Positions 36,762 to 44,361 of a stretch of DNA of 64,000 nt are shown here, piece by piece. Source of the stretch: Bradyrhizobium sp. 195 (lineage in GTDB: Bacteria > Pseudomonadota > Alphaproteobacteria > Rhizobiales > Xanthobacteraceae); assembly GCF_023101665.1 (NCBI RefSeq), contig NZ_CP082161.1, positions 3,906,001-3,970,000 on the forward strand. Reading direction: 5' to 3'. Position numbers and translations under genes: made by a program. The stretch's first letter is position 1. Each line of letters opens with the position of its first letter. Under the pieces are notes generated by a model. That model worked only from the letters and a program-made list of their open reading frames with translations, was not told the DNA's origin and did not search any database.

Positions 36762-37739
36762 ATGATGGCGAGCGTTGCTTGCATCGGCGAATGCATGGTC
36801 GAGCTCCGGCAGGCCCAGGGCGGCGCGTCTGCCGGGCAGGGGCAGGGCGGCGGCCTGTATTCGCGCGGCTTCGGCGGCGACACGCTCAACACCGCGGTGT
36901 ACCTCGCGCGGCTCGAGGTCAAGGTCGACTATCTCACGGCGCTCGGCGATGACGGTCTCAGCGATGAAATGATCGCGGCCTGGAATGCCGAGGGCGTCGG
37001 CACGAGGCGCGTCATGCGCCTGGCGGGCAAGCTGCCCGGCCTCTACATGATCCAGACGGATGCAAAGGGCGAGCGCCAGTTCTTTCACTGGCGCGACAGC
37101 GCGGCGGCGCGCGAGCTGATGAAACTGCCCGAGACGGACGAACTGCTCAACTCGCTGACGAGCTACGACATCGTCTATCTCTCCGCAATCACGCTCTCGA
37201 TCTACGACGCGGGCGGGCGCGAGCGCCTGTTCACGGCGATCAAGCGCGCGCGCCTGCTCGGCACCCGCTTCGTGTTTGACACCAATTTCCGCGCGCGGGG
37301 GTGGCCGGATCGCGATGTCGCGCGCGAGGTGTTTGCTGCGGCGTTTGCGGCCGCCGACATCGTGCTGACCTCGACCGAGGACCTGCTCGCGCTCTATCCT
37401 GGCGAGAGCCACGAGCAATTGATGGCGCGCATCCCCACGCCCGAACTGGTGTTCCGGCTGACCGAGCCGGTGAGCCTCTTGCGCTTTCCGGGCGGCACCC
37501 ACGAGGTCCGCGCCGAACCCATGATAGAACCCGTCGTTGACACCACGGCGGCCGGCGACAGCTTTGCCGCGGCCTATATCGCGGCCCGGCTAGGTGGCTC
37601 GGATCCGGTGGAGGCGGCCCAGGCCGGGCATCGTCTCGCCAGCCTCGTGATCTGCTATCCCGGCGCCATCATTCCGGGCTATGCCATGCCACCGAAGAAG
37701 CGGCACCGGCCGGCGGCCACGCGCCAAGCGACCAAGTAA
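36762..37739 (+). CDS. kdgK: PfkB family sugar kinase, 2-dehydro-3-deoxygluconokinase-like
   Basis: 325 residues. The ribokinase fold opens with ACIGECMVEL, has GGDTLNTAVYLARL (sugar-binding Gly-rich) and the C-terminal ATP and anion-hole motif DTTAAGDSFAAAY with the catalytic Asp. These match KdgK, which phosphorylates 2-keto-3-deoxygluconate. The KDPG aldolase gene follows 18 bases later, supporting a KDG to KDPG to pyruvate plus glyceraldehyde-3-phosphate step. The ATG at 36762 or the next codon could start translation. A Lys/Arg-rich tail ends the protein. Confidence 0.88.
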   Translation: MMASVACIGECMVELRQAQGGASAGQGQGGGLYSRGFGGDTLNTAVYLARLEVKVDYLTALGDDGLSDEMIAAWNAEGVGTRRVMRLAGKLPGLYMIQTDAKGERQFFHWRDSAAARELMKLPETDELLNSLTSYDIVYLSAITLSIYDAGGRERLFTAIKRARLLGTRFVFDTNFRARGWPDRDVAREVFAAAFAAADIVLTSTEDLLALYPGESHEQLMARIPTPELVFRLTEPVSLLRFPGGTHEVRAEPMIEPVVDTTAAGDSFAAAYIAARLGGSDPVEAAQAGHRLASLVICYPGAIIPGYAMPPKKRHRPAATRQATK

Positions 37740-37757
37740 AACGAAAAGATCCACAAG

Positions 37758-38408
37758 ATGCCCACGACTGCCCAACAGAACCACCTCGTCGCGCTGTTCA
37801 GGGACGCCACCGTCATTCCCGTCCTCACCATCGAGCGCATCCAGGATGCCGTGCCGCTGGCGCGGGCACTGGTCGCCGGCGGCGTCCGCACGCTGGAGGT
37901 GACGCTGCGCACCCCCGTTGCGATCGAGGCCGCGCGGGCGATGATGGCCGAAGTGCCGGAGGCGGTCGTTGGTATCGGCACGATCCTCAATCCGGCCGAC
38001 TTCACCCGTGTCGAGAAGCTTGGCGTCGCTTTCGGCATCAGCCCGGGCCTGACACCCGACCTCCTCAAGGCCGCCGCGCACAGCTCCTTGCCGTTCGCGC
38101 CGGGCATCGCGACGGCGTCCGAGCTGATGATGGCACTGTCCTACGGCCTCGATGTCGCAAAGTTCTTTCCGGCCGAGCAGGCCGGCGGCATCAAGGGCCT
38201 GCGCGCCCTCGGTGGCCCGTTCCCGAACGTGCGGTTCTGCCCGACCGGCGGGGTCGGCGAAGCCAATGCGGCGAGTTGGCTCGCCGAGCCCAATGTGGTC
38301 GCGGTCGGCGGTTCCTGGCTGTGTCCGACGGCGGAGATCCGGGCCGGGAACTGGGCCGGCATAACTGCCATCTGCCAGCGCACCCTCAAGGCCCTGAAAG
38401 CCACGTGA
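37758..38408 (+). CDS. eda: 2-dehydro-3-deoxyphosphogluconate (KDPG/KHG) aldolase
   Basis: 216 residues. It cleaves KDPG to pyruvate and glyceraldehyde-3-phosphate. The Schiff-base Lys is K135 (DVAKFFPAE), the acid/base Glu is E47 in LEVTLRT, with R51 nearby; GIGTILNP, APGIATASE and CPTGGV complete the signature. It ends the sugar-acid operon that starts with the importer, 18 bases after the kinase gene. The ribosome-binding site is weak, which suggests coupling to kinase translation. Confidence 0.93.
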   Translation: MPTTAQQNHLVALFRDATVIPVLTIERIQDAVPLARALVAGGVRTLEVTLRTPVAIEAARAMMAEVPEAVVGIGTILNPADFTRVEKLGVAFGISPGLTPDLLKAAAHSSLPFAPGIATASELMMALSYGLDVAKFFPAEQAGGIKGLRALGGPFPNVRFCPTGGVGEANAASWLAEPNVVAVGGSWLCPTAEIRAGNWAGITAICQRTLKALKAT

Positions 38409-38420
38409 AGTCTTGCCATC

Positions 38421-38443
38421 CCTGGGCTAAGACTTAGCTCAGG
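38421..38443. promoter_or_regulatory. 23-bp near-perfect palindrome upstream of the thiolase gene
   Basis: CCTGGGCTAAG-a-CTTAGCTCAGG, 10 of 11 arm positions complementary, one central base. The single-base spacer rules out a good RNA hairpin loop, so a DNA operator is more likely. It lies 24 bases before the thiolase start and 13 after the eda stop. No regulator gene is adjacent. Confidence 0.5.
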
Positions 38444-38467
38444 ACAGGACTCCAGGGAGAAAAGACC

Positions 38468-39637
38468 ATGACCGCCAGCATCGTCGGATGGGCGCATACG
38501 CCGTTCGGCAAGTTCGACACCGAAACCGTCGAAAGTCTCGTCACCCGCGTTGCCAATGAGGCGCTGGCCGATGCCGGCATTTCGGCCGGCGATGTCGACG
38601 AGATCGTGCTCGGCCATTTCAACGCCGGCTTCTCGCCGCAGGATTTTACCGCCTCCCTAGTGCTCCAGGCCGACCCGAAGCTGCGCTTCAAGCCGACCAC
38701 CCGGGTCGAGAACGCCTGCGCGACCGGCTCGGCCGCCGTTCACCAGGGCCTGCGCGCGATTGCCGCAGGTGCCGCCAAGATCGTGCTGGTCGTCGGCGTC
38801 GAGCAGATGACGCGCACCCCTAGCGCGGAGATCGGCAAGAACCTGCTCAAGGCGTCCTATCTGCCTGAGGACGGCGACACCGTCGGCGGCTTTGCCGGCG
38901 TGTTCGGCAAGATCGCCAGCTCCTATTTCCAGAAATACGGCGACCAGTCCGATGCGCTGGCGCTGATCGCGGCCAAGAACCACAAGAACGGCGTCGCCAA
39001 TCCCTTCGCCCAGATGCGCAAGGATTTTGGCTTCGACTTCTGCCGCGCCGAGAGCGAGAAGAACCCTTACGTCGCCGGTCCCCTGAAGCGCACCGACTGC
39101 TCGCTGGTCTCCGACGGCGCCGCCGCGCTGGTTTTGGCCGATGCCGAGACCGCCAAGGCCATGACCAAGTCGATCGGCTTCCGCGCCACCGCGCACGCCC
39201 AGGATTTTCTGCCGATGTCCAAGCGCGACATCCTGCAGTTCGAGGGCTGCACGGTTGCCTGGCAGCGCGCGCTGGAAAAGGCGGGCGTGACCCTGTCCGA
39301 TCTCTCCTTCGTCGAGACCCATGATTGCTTCACGGTCGCCGAGCTGATCGAGTACGAAGCGATGGGCCTGACGCCGAAGGGCCAGGGCGCCCGCGCCATC
39401 AAGGAAGGCTGGACGCTGAAGGACGGCAAGCTGCCGGTCAACCCGTCCGGCGGCCTGAAGGCCAAGGGCCACCCGATCGGCGCCACCGGCGTCTCCATGC
39501 ATGTGATGACCGCGATGCAGCTCGCAGGGCAGGCGCCCGAGGGCATGCAGCTGAAGAACGCCAAGCTCGGCGGCATCTTCAACATGGGCGGCGCCGCGGT
39601 GGCGAACTACGTCTCCGTGCTGGAGCCGCTGAAGTAG
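38468..39637 (+). CDS. Thiolase family protein (acetyl-CoA acetyltransferase, SCP2-type)
   Basis: 389 residues. The nucleophile C84 is in VENACATGS, the His motif is GGLKAKGHPIGATG (H335) and ETHDCFTVAE lies between them; the C-terminal NMGGAA lacks the second catalytic Cys, as in SCP-x/SCP2-type thiolases. It condenses or cleaves 3-ketoacyl-CoA. GGGAG lies 8 bases upstream of the ATG. Downstream, after a repeat and a small gene, are a CoA-transferase and a second thiolase-like gene, which suggests a shared acyl-CoA pathway. Confidence 0.9.
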   Translation: MTASIVGWAHTPFGKFDTETVESLVTRVANEALADAGISAGDVDEIVLGHFNAGFSPQDFTASLVLQADPKLRFKPTTRVENACATGSAAVHQGLRAIAAGAAKIVLVVGVEQMTRTPSAEIGKNLLKASYLPEDGDTVGGFAGVFGKIASSYFQKYGDQSDALALIAAKNHKNGVANPFAQMRKDFGFDFCRAESEKNPYVAGPLKRTDCSLVSDGAAALVLADAETAKAMTKSIGFRATAHAQDFLPMSKRDILQFEGCTVAWQRALEKAGVTLSDLSFVETHDCFTVAELIEYEAMGLTPKGQGARAIKEGWTLKDGKLPVNPSGGLKAKGHPIGATGVSMHVMTAMQLAGQAPEGMQLKNAKLGGIFNMGGAAVANYVSVLEPLK

Positions 39638-39642
39638 GTTTT

Positions 39643-39755
39643 GTAGGGTGGGTTAGCTGGCGGCTGCGCGAAGCGCAGGCCGCTGGCGTAACCCACCTCT
39701 TTTGTCTCCGCGGAGACAGAGTTGGTGGATTACGCCTGCGGCTAATCCACCCTAC
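39643..39755. repeat. Palindromic intergenic repeat, gtagggtgggtta family
   Basis: The left edge gtagggtgggttagc and the right edge gctaatccaccctac are complementary, with inner repeats ctgcgcgaagcgcag and a second gtggattacgcctgcggc stretch. It begins 6 bases after the thiolase stop. A short related hairpin (gtgggcgcgcttcgttttgcccac) follows at 39776-39800. Confidence 0.75.
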
Positions 39756-39833
39756 GGCCCTTGCGCTAGATCATGGTGGGCGCGCTTCGTTTTGCCCACC
39801 TTACGCTCCTGATTGATTTGCGGGAAATGCATC

Positions 39834-40040
39834 ATGAGCACTGACTACGAAACTTCACTGTCGATGGACGCACTCAACGATCGCATCGCGATCATCGAGG
39901 ACAATATCCGCCAGCTCATCGAGCAGGCCGCGGCCGCCTCGGGCGAGCAGAACGAGTCGCGCATCGCCGACCGCATCAGCCAGCAGAATGACGAACTCGA
40001 CCGGCTGCTCAAGATCCGCGAATCCCGCCAGAAGAAATAG
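39834..40040 (+). CDS. Small coiled-coil hypothetical protein, 68 residues
   Basis: From ATG 39834: a soluble, highly charged protein predicted to be one long helix (DALNDRIAIIEDNIRQLIEQ, then DRISQQNDELDRLLKIRESRQKK), with Leu/Ile at heptad spacing. The pattern resembles small YdcH- or SlyX-like helical proteins, but no motif is diagnostic. The ribosome-binding site is weak (GGGAAA). It sits between the thiolase and CoA-transferase genes, and is probably its own unit after the repeat region. Confidence 0.65.
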   Translation: MSTDYETSLSMDALNDRIAIIEDNIRQLIEQAAAASGEQNESRIADRISQQNDELDRLLKIRESRQKK

Positions 40041-40167
40041 CGGCCGATATCGCCGCGCGGCGCATGCGGCCATACGCCGGCCGCCCTTGCGCGCGCGGCC
40101 TCGCTGCCTTTAGCTGGACCGAAATCGCAAGGCCGCGCCTTGGCCCTTGCGCAATCGGGAGCGAACG

Positions 40168-41382
40168 ATGGGGCCGCTGAAGGGCATCAAGGTCATCGAC
40201 ATGACCACCGTGCTGATGGGGCCCTATGCGACCCAGATGCTCGGCGACTACGGTGCCGATGTCATCAAGGTGGAATCGCTCGACGGCGACGTCACCCGCC
40301 TGATCGGCCCGATGCGTCACGCCGGCATGGGCCCGGTGTTTCTCAACACCAACCGCAGCAAGCGCTCGATCTGCCTCGATCTGAAAAAGCCTGCTGGCCG
40401 GGACGCCGTGCTGCGGCTGCTGAAGGACGCCGACGTCCTCGTCTACAACGTCCGCCCGCAGGCCATGGCGCGGCTGCAGCTCGGCTACGATGTCGTCTCC
40501 GCCATCAATCCGCGCCTGGTCTATGCCGGCGTGTTCGGCTTCGGCCAGGACGGGCCCTATGCGGCAAAACCCGCCTATGACGACCTGATCCAGGGCGCCA
40601 CCGCACTGCCGGCGCTGATGGCGCAAACCGGCGACGGTGTGCCGCGCTACGTGCCGAATGCGCTGGTCGATCGCATCGTCGGCCTCACCGCCGTCGGCGC
40701 GATCTGCGCCAGCCTGGTGCACCGCGATCGCACCGGCCGTGGCCAGCGCGTCGACATCCCGATGTTCGAGACCATGGCCGGCTTCGTCATGGGCGACCAT
40801 ATGGGCGGGCTCACCTACGAGCCGCCGCTCGACAAGGGCGGCTATGCCCGCCATCTGTCGCGGGATCGGAGGCCCTACAAGACCTCGGACGGCTATCTCA
40901 GCGTCATCGTCTACAACGACAAGCAGTGGGAGAATTTCTTCAAGGCGACCGCGCGCGATGATCTTCGCGCCGATCCCAAATTCGCGACCTTCGCGGGGCG
41001 CGCCGCCAACATCGACGTCGTCTATGCCGAGCTCGCGCGCATCTTCGAGACGCGCACCACGGCCGAGTGGATCGATCTGCTCACCAAGGCCGACGTGCCG
41101 GTCATGCCGATGCACGACCTGGCGTCGATGTTGCACGATGAGCATCTGGAGGCGACCGGCTTCTTCCCGGTCGTGACCCATCCGACGGAAGGTCCGATCC
41201 GCAGCATGAAGGTGACGGCGACGTGGTCGGAGAGCGAAGCCGAGCCGGTGCGGCTGGCGCCCCAGCTCAACGAGCACGGCGCGGAGATCCTTCGCGAGGT
41301 TGGCTACTCCCAGGACGAGATCGCCGCCATGGTCCGCGATGGCGTCACGCGGTCACCGCCGGAGGAGGGAGGGGCGCCATGA
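40168..41382 (+). CDS. Family III (CaiB/BaiF) CoA-transferase
   Basis: 404 residues from ATG 40168 with GGGAG 6 bases upstream (an upstream TTG at 40147 is less likely). It moves CoA between acyl-CoA and a free acid. MGPYATQMLGDYGADVIKVE near the start, FLNTNRSKRSICLDL, and the catalytic Asp region KPAYDDLIQGATAL are the family hallmarks. The stop overlaps the next gene by 4 bases (ATGA). With the thiolase-like and DUF35 genes it forms a three-gene, overlapping operon, which implies activation of a particular carboxylic acid and further acyl-CoA processing. Confidence 0.92.
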   Translation: MGPLKGIKVIDMTTVLMGPYATQMLGDYGADVIKVESLDGDVTRLIGPMRHAGMGPVFLNTNRSKRSICLDLKKPAGRDAVLRLLKDADVLVYNVRPQAMARLQLGYDVVSAINPRLVYAGVFGFGQDGPYAAKPAYDDLIQGATALPALMAQTGDGVPRYVPNALVDRIVGLTAVGAICASLVHRDRTGRGQRVDIPMFETMAGFVMGDHMGGLTYEPPLDKGGYARHLSRDRRPYKTSDGYLSVIVYNDKQWENFFKATARDDLRADPKFATFAGRAANIDVVYAELARIFETRTTAEWIDLLTKADVPVMPMHDLASMLHDEHLEATGFFPVVTHPTEGPIRSMKVTATWSESEAEPVRLAPQLNEHGAEILREVGYSQDEIAAMVRDGVTRSPPEEGGAP

Positions 41383-42515
41383 GCTTCATCACCGGCGTCG
41401 GCCTCACATCTTTCGGCAAGCATGAAGGCTCATCCTCGCTCGATCTGATGAGCCAAGCGGCGCAAGCCGCGCTTGACGATGCCGGGCTGAAGCGATCCGA
41501 CATCGACGGCATCCTCTGCGGCTATTCCACCGTCTCGCCCCACATCATGCTGGCGACCGTCTTCGCCGAGCACTTTGGCATCCGTCCCGCTTATGCCCAC
41601 GCCGTGCAGGTTGGCGGCGCGACGGGGCTCGCGATGACGATGCTGGCGCATCATCTCGTCGTATCAGGCGTCGCGCGCCACGTGCTGGTCGTCGCCGGCG
41701 AGAACCGTCTTACCGGGCAGAGCCGCGACGCCTCGATCCAGGCGCTGGCGCAGGTCGGCCATCCCGACTACGAGGTGCCGCTGGGTCCGACCATTCCCGC
41801 CTATTACGGCCTCGTCGCCAGCAGGTACATGCACGAATATGGCGTGACGGAAGAAGATCTCGCCGAGTTCGCGGTGCTGATGCGCGCCCACGCCTGCACC
41901 CATCCCGGCGCCCAATTCCACGATCCCATCACCGTCGCCGACGTCATGGCCTCGAAGCCGGTGGCGATGCCCCTAAAACTGCTCGACTGCTGCCCGGTCT
42001 CCGATGGCGGTGCGGCCTTCGTCATCAGCCGCGAGCGGACCGGGGAGGCGGGCGTCCGCATCCGCGGCTGCGCGCAAGCCCACACCCATCAGCATGTCAC
42101 GGCCGCACCCGCGCTCAGTGAGCTCGGCGCCGAGATTTCCATCGCGCGCGCCAAGAAGGCCACCGGCCTTGCAATCTCCGACGTGCGCTATGCGGCGATC
42201 TACGACAGTTTCACCATCACGCTCGCGATGCTGCTGGAAGACCTCGGCCTTGCCGGGCGCGGCGAGGCGGCTGCCCGCGTGCGATCAGGTCATTTCGGCC
42301 GCGACGGCGCGATGCCGTTGAACACCCATGGCGGCCTGCTCAGCTACGGCCATTGCGGCGTCGGCGGCGCCATGGCGCATCTGGTCGAGGCGCATTTGCA
42401 GATGACGGGACGGGCGGCTGGCCGCCAGGTGCGCGATGCCTCGATCGCCTTGTTGCATGGCGACGGCGGTGTGCTGTCGTCCCATGTCAGCATGTTCCTG
42501 GAGCGGGTGCGATGA
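41379..42515 (+). CDS. Thiolase-like protein lacking the nucleophilic Cys (SCP2/Ltp2-like)
   Basis: 378 residues from ATG 41379, which overlaps the previous stop. The thiolase fold is clear, but the position of the nucleophile Cys reads VQVGGATG (77-83), with Gly in its place, while GGLLSYGHCGVGG keeps the His. Thiolase-like proteins of this sort paired with a DUF35 protein include the Ltp2 aldolases of steroid side-chain breakdown, which cleave a beta-hydroxyacyl-CoA instead of performing thiolysis. The DUF35 gene follows with a 4-base overlap. A retro-aldolase or structural partner role is inferred. Confidence 0.85.
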   Translation: MSFITGVGLTSFGKHEGSSSLDLMSQAAQAALDDAGLKRSDIDGILCGYSTVSPHIMLATVFAEHFGIRPAYAHAVQVGGATGLAMTMLAHHLVVSGVARHVLVVAGENRLTGQSRDASIQALAQVGHPDYEVPLGPTIPAYYGLVASRYMHEYGVTEEDLAEFAVLMRAHACTHPGAQFHDPITVADVMASKPVAMPLKLLDCCPVSDGGAAFVISRERTGEAGVRIRGCAQAHTHQHVTAAPALSELGAEISIARAKKATGLAISDVRYAAIYDSFTITLAMLLEDLGLAGRGEAAARVRSGHFGRDGAMPLNTHGGLLSYGHCGVGGAMAHLVEAHLQMTGRAAGRQVRDASIALLHGDGGVLSSHVSMFLERVR

Positions 42516-42871
42516 GCGGGCGTCTGACGGATTGGACCAAGGGCGAACAGGCCATCACCTTCCAGACCTGCACCGCGTGCGGCCATGTGCAGTATTTCCA
42601 CCGCGCCTTCTGCGCGGCGTGCGGCGCCTCCGATCCGCGTGAGCAGCGTGCCAGCGGCAAGGGCAGGGTCTACGCGACCTCGCTGGTCTGCCGTGCCGCC
42701 ACGCCAGAGACGCGCGCCCACGTGCCCTACAACATCCTGCTGGTCGATTGCGCCGAGGGTTTTCGCATGATGGGCCATGGCGAGAATGACCTTGCCATCG
42801 GCGATTCGGTCGTTGCAAGCTTCAAGCCGTTCGCCGGCAGGCTCGTGCCGTTTTTTGCAAAGAGCAAATAG
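42512..42871 (+). CDS. DUF35 zinc-ribbon/OB-fold acyl-CoA-associated protein
   Basis: 119 residues from ATG 42512 (4-base overlap with the thiolase-like stop). The zinc ribbon is C20-x2-C23 and C34-x2-C37 (CTACG ... CAACG); the OB fold follows (GRVYATSLVCR, PYNILLVD, AIGDSVVASF). DUF35 proteins dock on thiolase-like partners and help bind acyl-CoA, as in ChsH2/Ltp2. Its coupling to the Cys-less thiolase-like gene supports a complex. Confidence 0.9.
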   Translation: MSGRLTDWTKGEQAITFQTCTACGHVQYFHRAFCAACGASDPREQRASGKGRVYATSLVCRAATPETRAHVPYNILLVDCAEGFRMMGHGENDLAIGDSVVASFKPFAGRLVPFFAKSK

Positions 42872-42882
42872 TGGGGGATGCT

Positions 42883-42967
42883 GTAGCCCGGATGGAGCGC
42901 AGCGAAATCCGGGAGTCTCACCCCGCAATAGACTTTCCCGGATTGGGCTTCGCTCCATCCGGGCTAC
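42883..42967. repeat. Palindromic intergenic repeat, gtagcccggatggagc family
   Basis: The left arm gtagcccggatggagcgcagc and right arm cttcgctccatccgggctac are complementary across the element, with inner aatccggg/cccggatt pairs. It lies 11 bases downstream of the DUF35 gene and next to a second repeat of another family. Confidence 0.8.
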
Positions 42968-42990
42968 TGCCGAGAGCGATTCGCGGGATC

Positions 42991-43074
42991 CGTCATTCGG
43001 GGGCGGTCCGAAGGACCGAGCCTGGAACGGGATTCTGGGCCTGGCGCTGTGCGAGGCGCCACCCCGGAATGACG
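42991..43074. repeat. Palindromic intergenic repeat, cgtcattc family (second copy)
   Basis: Outer ends cgtcattcgggg and ccccggaatgacg match the element at 703-810, but the inner part differs (ggtccgaaggacc and ggcgctgtgcgaggcgcc hairpins). It lies between the DUF35 gene and the small reverse-strand gene at 43093. Confidence 0.75.
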
Positions 43075-43092
43075 AAAACTCTAAAACTCCAG

Positions 43093-43194
43093 CTAACGCC
43101 CGTAGAACAAGATGCTGGCGATGACGAGCATCGCCGTCACCGCCAGCATATGCGCGAGCGCTCCCGAGGCCGCCCCCTTGGTGGCTTCCTTCAT
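43093..43194 (-). CDS. Single-span membrane microprotein, 33 residues
   Basis: A small open frame reads MKEATKGAASGALAHML, then a hydrophobic helix (about residues 13-30) ending ILFYGR and a TAG stop at 43093. GGGAG lies 8 bases before the ATG at 43194. A charged N-terminus, one 18-residue membrane helix and a short Arg end are typical of real membrane microproteins. It is isolated, flanked by repeats on one side and the CMD gene (opposite strand) on the other. No function is recognised. Confidence 0.6.
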   Translation of the reverse strand: MKEATKGAASGALAHMLAVTAMLVIASILFYGR

Positions 43195-43319
43195 GCCTTT
43201 TTCTCCCTAGACTTGGGCGTGACTCATCGTTGTGCGGCTAGCGCACCCGACGGCCAATTGTTTTACTCGGAACACCCCACTTGCGAGTACTCACCGCGAT
43301 TTGTCCCCACGCGGCGAAT

Positions 43320-43340
43320 ATCGACCGTTCCAAGGTCGAT
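43320..43340. promoter_or_regulatory. Inverted repeat upstream of the CMD-family gene
   Basis: ATCGACC-gttccaa-GGTCGAT, a perfect 7-bp inverted repeat with a 7-base spacer, 126 bases before the start at 43467. It could be an operator or a leader hairpin. No adjacent regulator. Confidence 0.35.
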
Positions 43341-43466
43341 CAGCAATGCGGCGGCAATTTGACTCGATGATGTTGCTCCTGCGTCGGCGCAAGAATAGAG
43401 TTTCAGAGAACTCCCGCCGACAACGACAAAAAGCATCAAAAATTCAGGGAAAACTTCAGGAAAATC

Positions 43467-43994
43467 ATGGCCCGCATCAACTACAGCGACCCGTCCAAGG
43501 CCTCCGACCGCACCCGCGAAATTCTCGACAAGAATCGCAATGCCAACATCTTCCGCATGATGGCGCACTCCCCAAGCTATTTCGAGCAGTACTGCCGCCT
43601 GGGCGGCGCCATCCGCCACAAGGGCGAGCTCGACCCCATCGTGCGCGAGCTCGCAATCACCCGCACCGGCATTTTGTGCGAGGCGCCGTACGAGATCGTC
43701 GCGCACAAACGCATCGGCAAGAATGTCGGCGTCACCGACGAGCAGAACGAGGCGCTCGCGGACTGGCAGGCGGCGACCTGCTTCAACGAGGTGCAGCGCG
43801 CGGCGCTCGCCTTCACAGACGAGATCGTGACGCTGAAGAAGCCGGCGGATGCGACCTTCAAGGCGATCGCAGCGAAGCTGACGCCGGCCGCGCTGGTCGA
43901 GCTCCAGCTCTCGGTCGGCTTCTACATCATGACGTCAAAGTTCTTGGAGACATTCGAGATCGACCTGCAGCCCGTGACGGAAGTGGTGGGCTGA
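43467..43994 (+). CDS. Carboxymuconolactone decarboxylase (CMD) family protein
   Basis: 175 residues. The CMD helix bundle is visible with RELAITRTGILCEAPYEIVAH (60-80): the Tyr-Glu and His of the decarboxylase-type motif are kept, but there is a single Cys (C71) where AhpD peroxidases have a CxxC pair. A thiol-peroxidase function like AhpD is therefore unlikely. Members act on lactones, quinone-type compounds or have unknown roles. AGGA lies 6 bases before the ATG. The MazG-like gene follows 26 bases later and may be co-transcribed. Confidence 0.85.
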   Translation: MARINYSDPSKASDRTREILDKNRNANIFRMMAHSPSYFEQYCRLGGAIRHKGELDPIVRELAITRTGILCEAPYEIVAHKRIGKNVGVTDEQNEALADWQAATCFNEVQRAALAFTDEIVTLKKPADATFKAIAAKLTPAALVELQLSVGFYIMTSKFLETFEIDLQPVTEVVG

Positions 43995-44020
43995 TTCAAA
44001 ATCCGCGGCGAGGGATGCTC

Positions 44021-44323
44021 ATGACGATCGACGAATATGCGGCCTGGGCCGCGAGCATTGCGAAGGTCGATGAGCATCCGTCGAACGAGCGGCTGTCCTA
44101 TCTTGGACTTGGCCTTGCCAGCGAAGCCGGCGAGGTCGCCGACCACATCAAGAAGCTCCTGCGCGATGACTGGCTCGACAAGGCTGGCCTCGTCGATGAG
44201 CTGGGCGATGTCATCTATTATTGGGCCTGTCTCTGTGCCGCGACTGGTCAGCAGCCATCTGAAGTGCTCAAGGCAAGCACCGCCAAGATCAAGCGACGCC
44301 TGAGCGAGGCGGCGAGCCGGTAG
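44021..44323 (+). CDS. MazG-like nucleotide pyrophosphohydrolase
   Basis: 100 residues from ATG 44021; GAGGG sits 6 bases before it, and the earlier ATG at 44015 touches that ribosome-binding site. The MazG all-alpha fold is shown by LASEAGEVADHIKKLL and LVDELGDVIYYWA, which provide the Mg-binding Glu/Asp cluster (E-x2-E and E-x2-D). Such small enzymes hydrolyse (d)NTPs to monophosphates, acting in nucleotide pool cleaning. It is convergent with the glutaminase gene. Confidence 0.88.
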   Translation: MTIDEYAAWAASIAKVDEHPSNERLSYLGLGLASEAGEVADHIKKLLRDDWLDKAGLVDELGDVIYYWACLCAATGQQPSEVLKASTAKIKRRLSEAASR

Positions 44324-44361
44324 ACGGCCAGGCGCGGCCCATCCCATCATGTCTTGAATCG

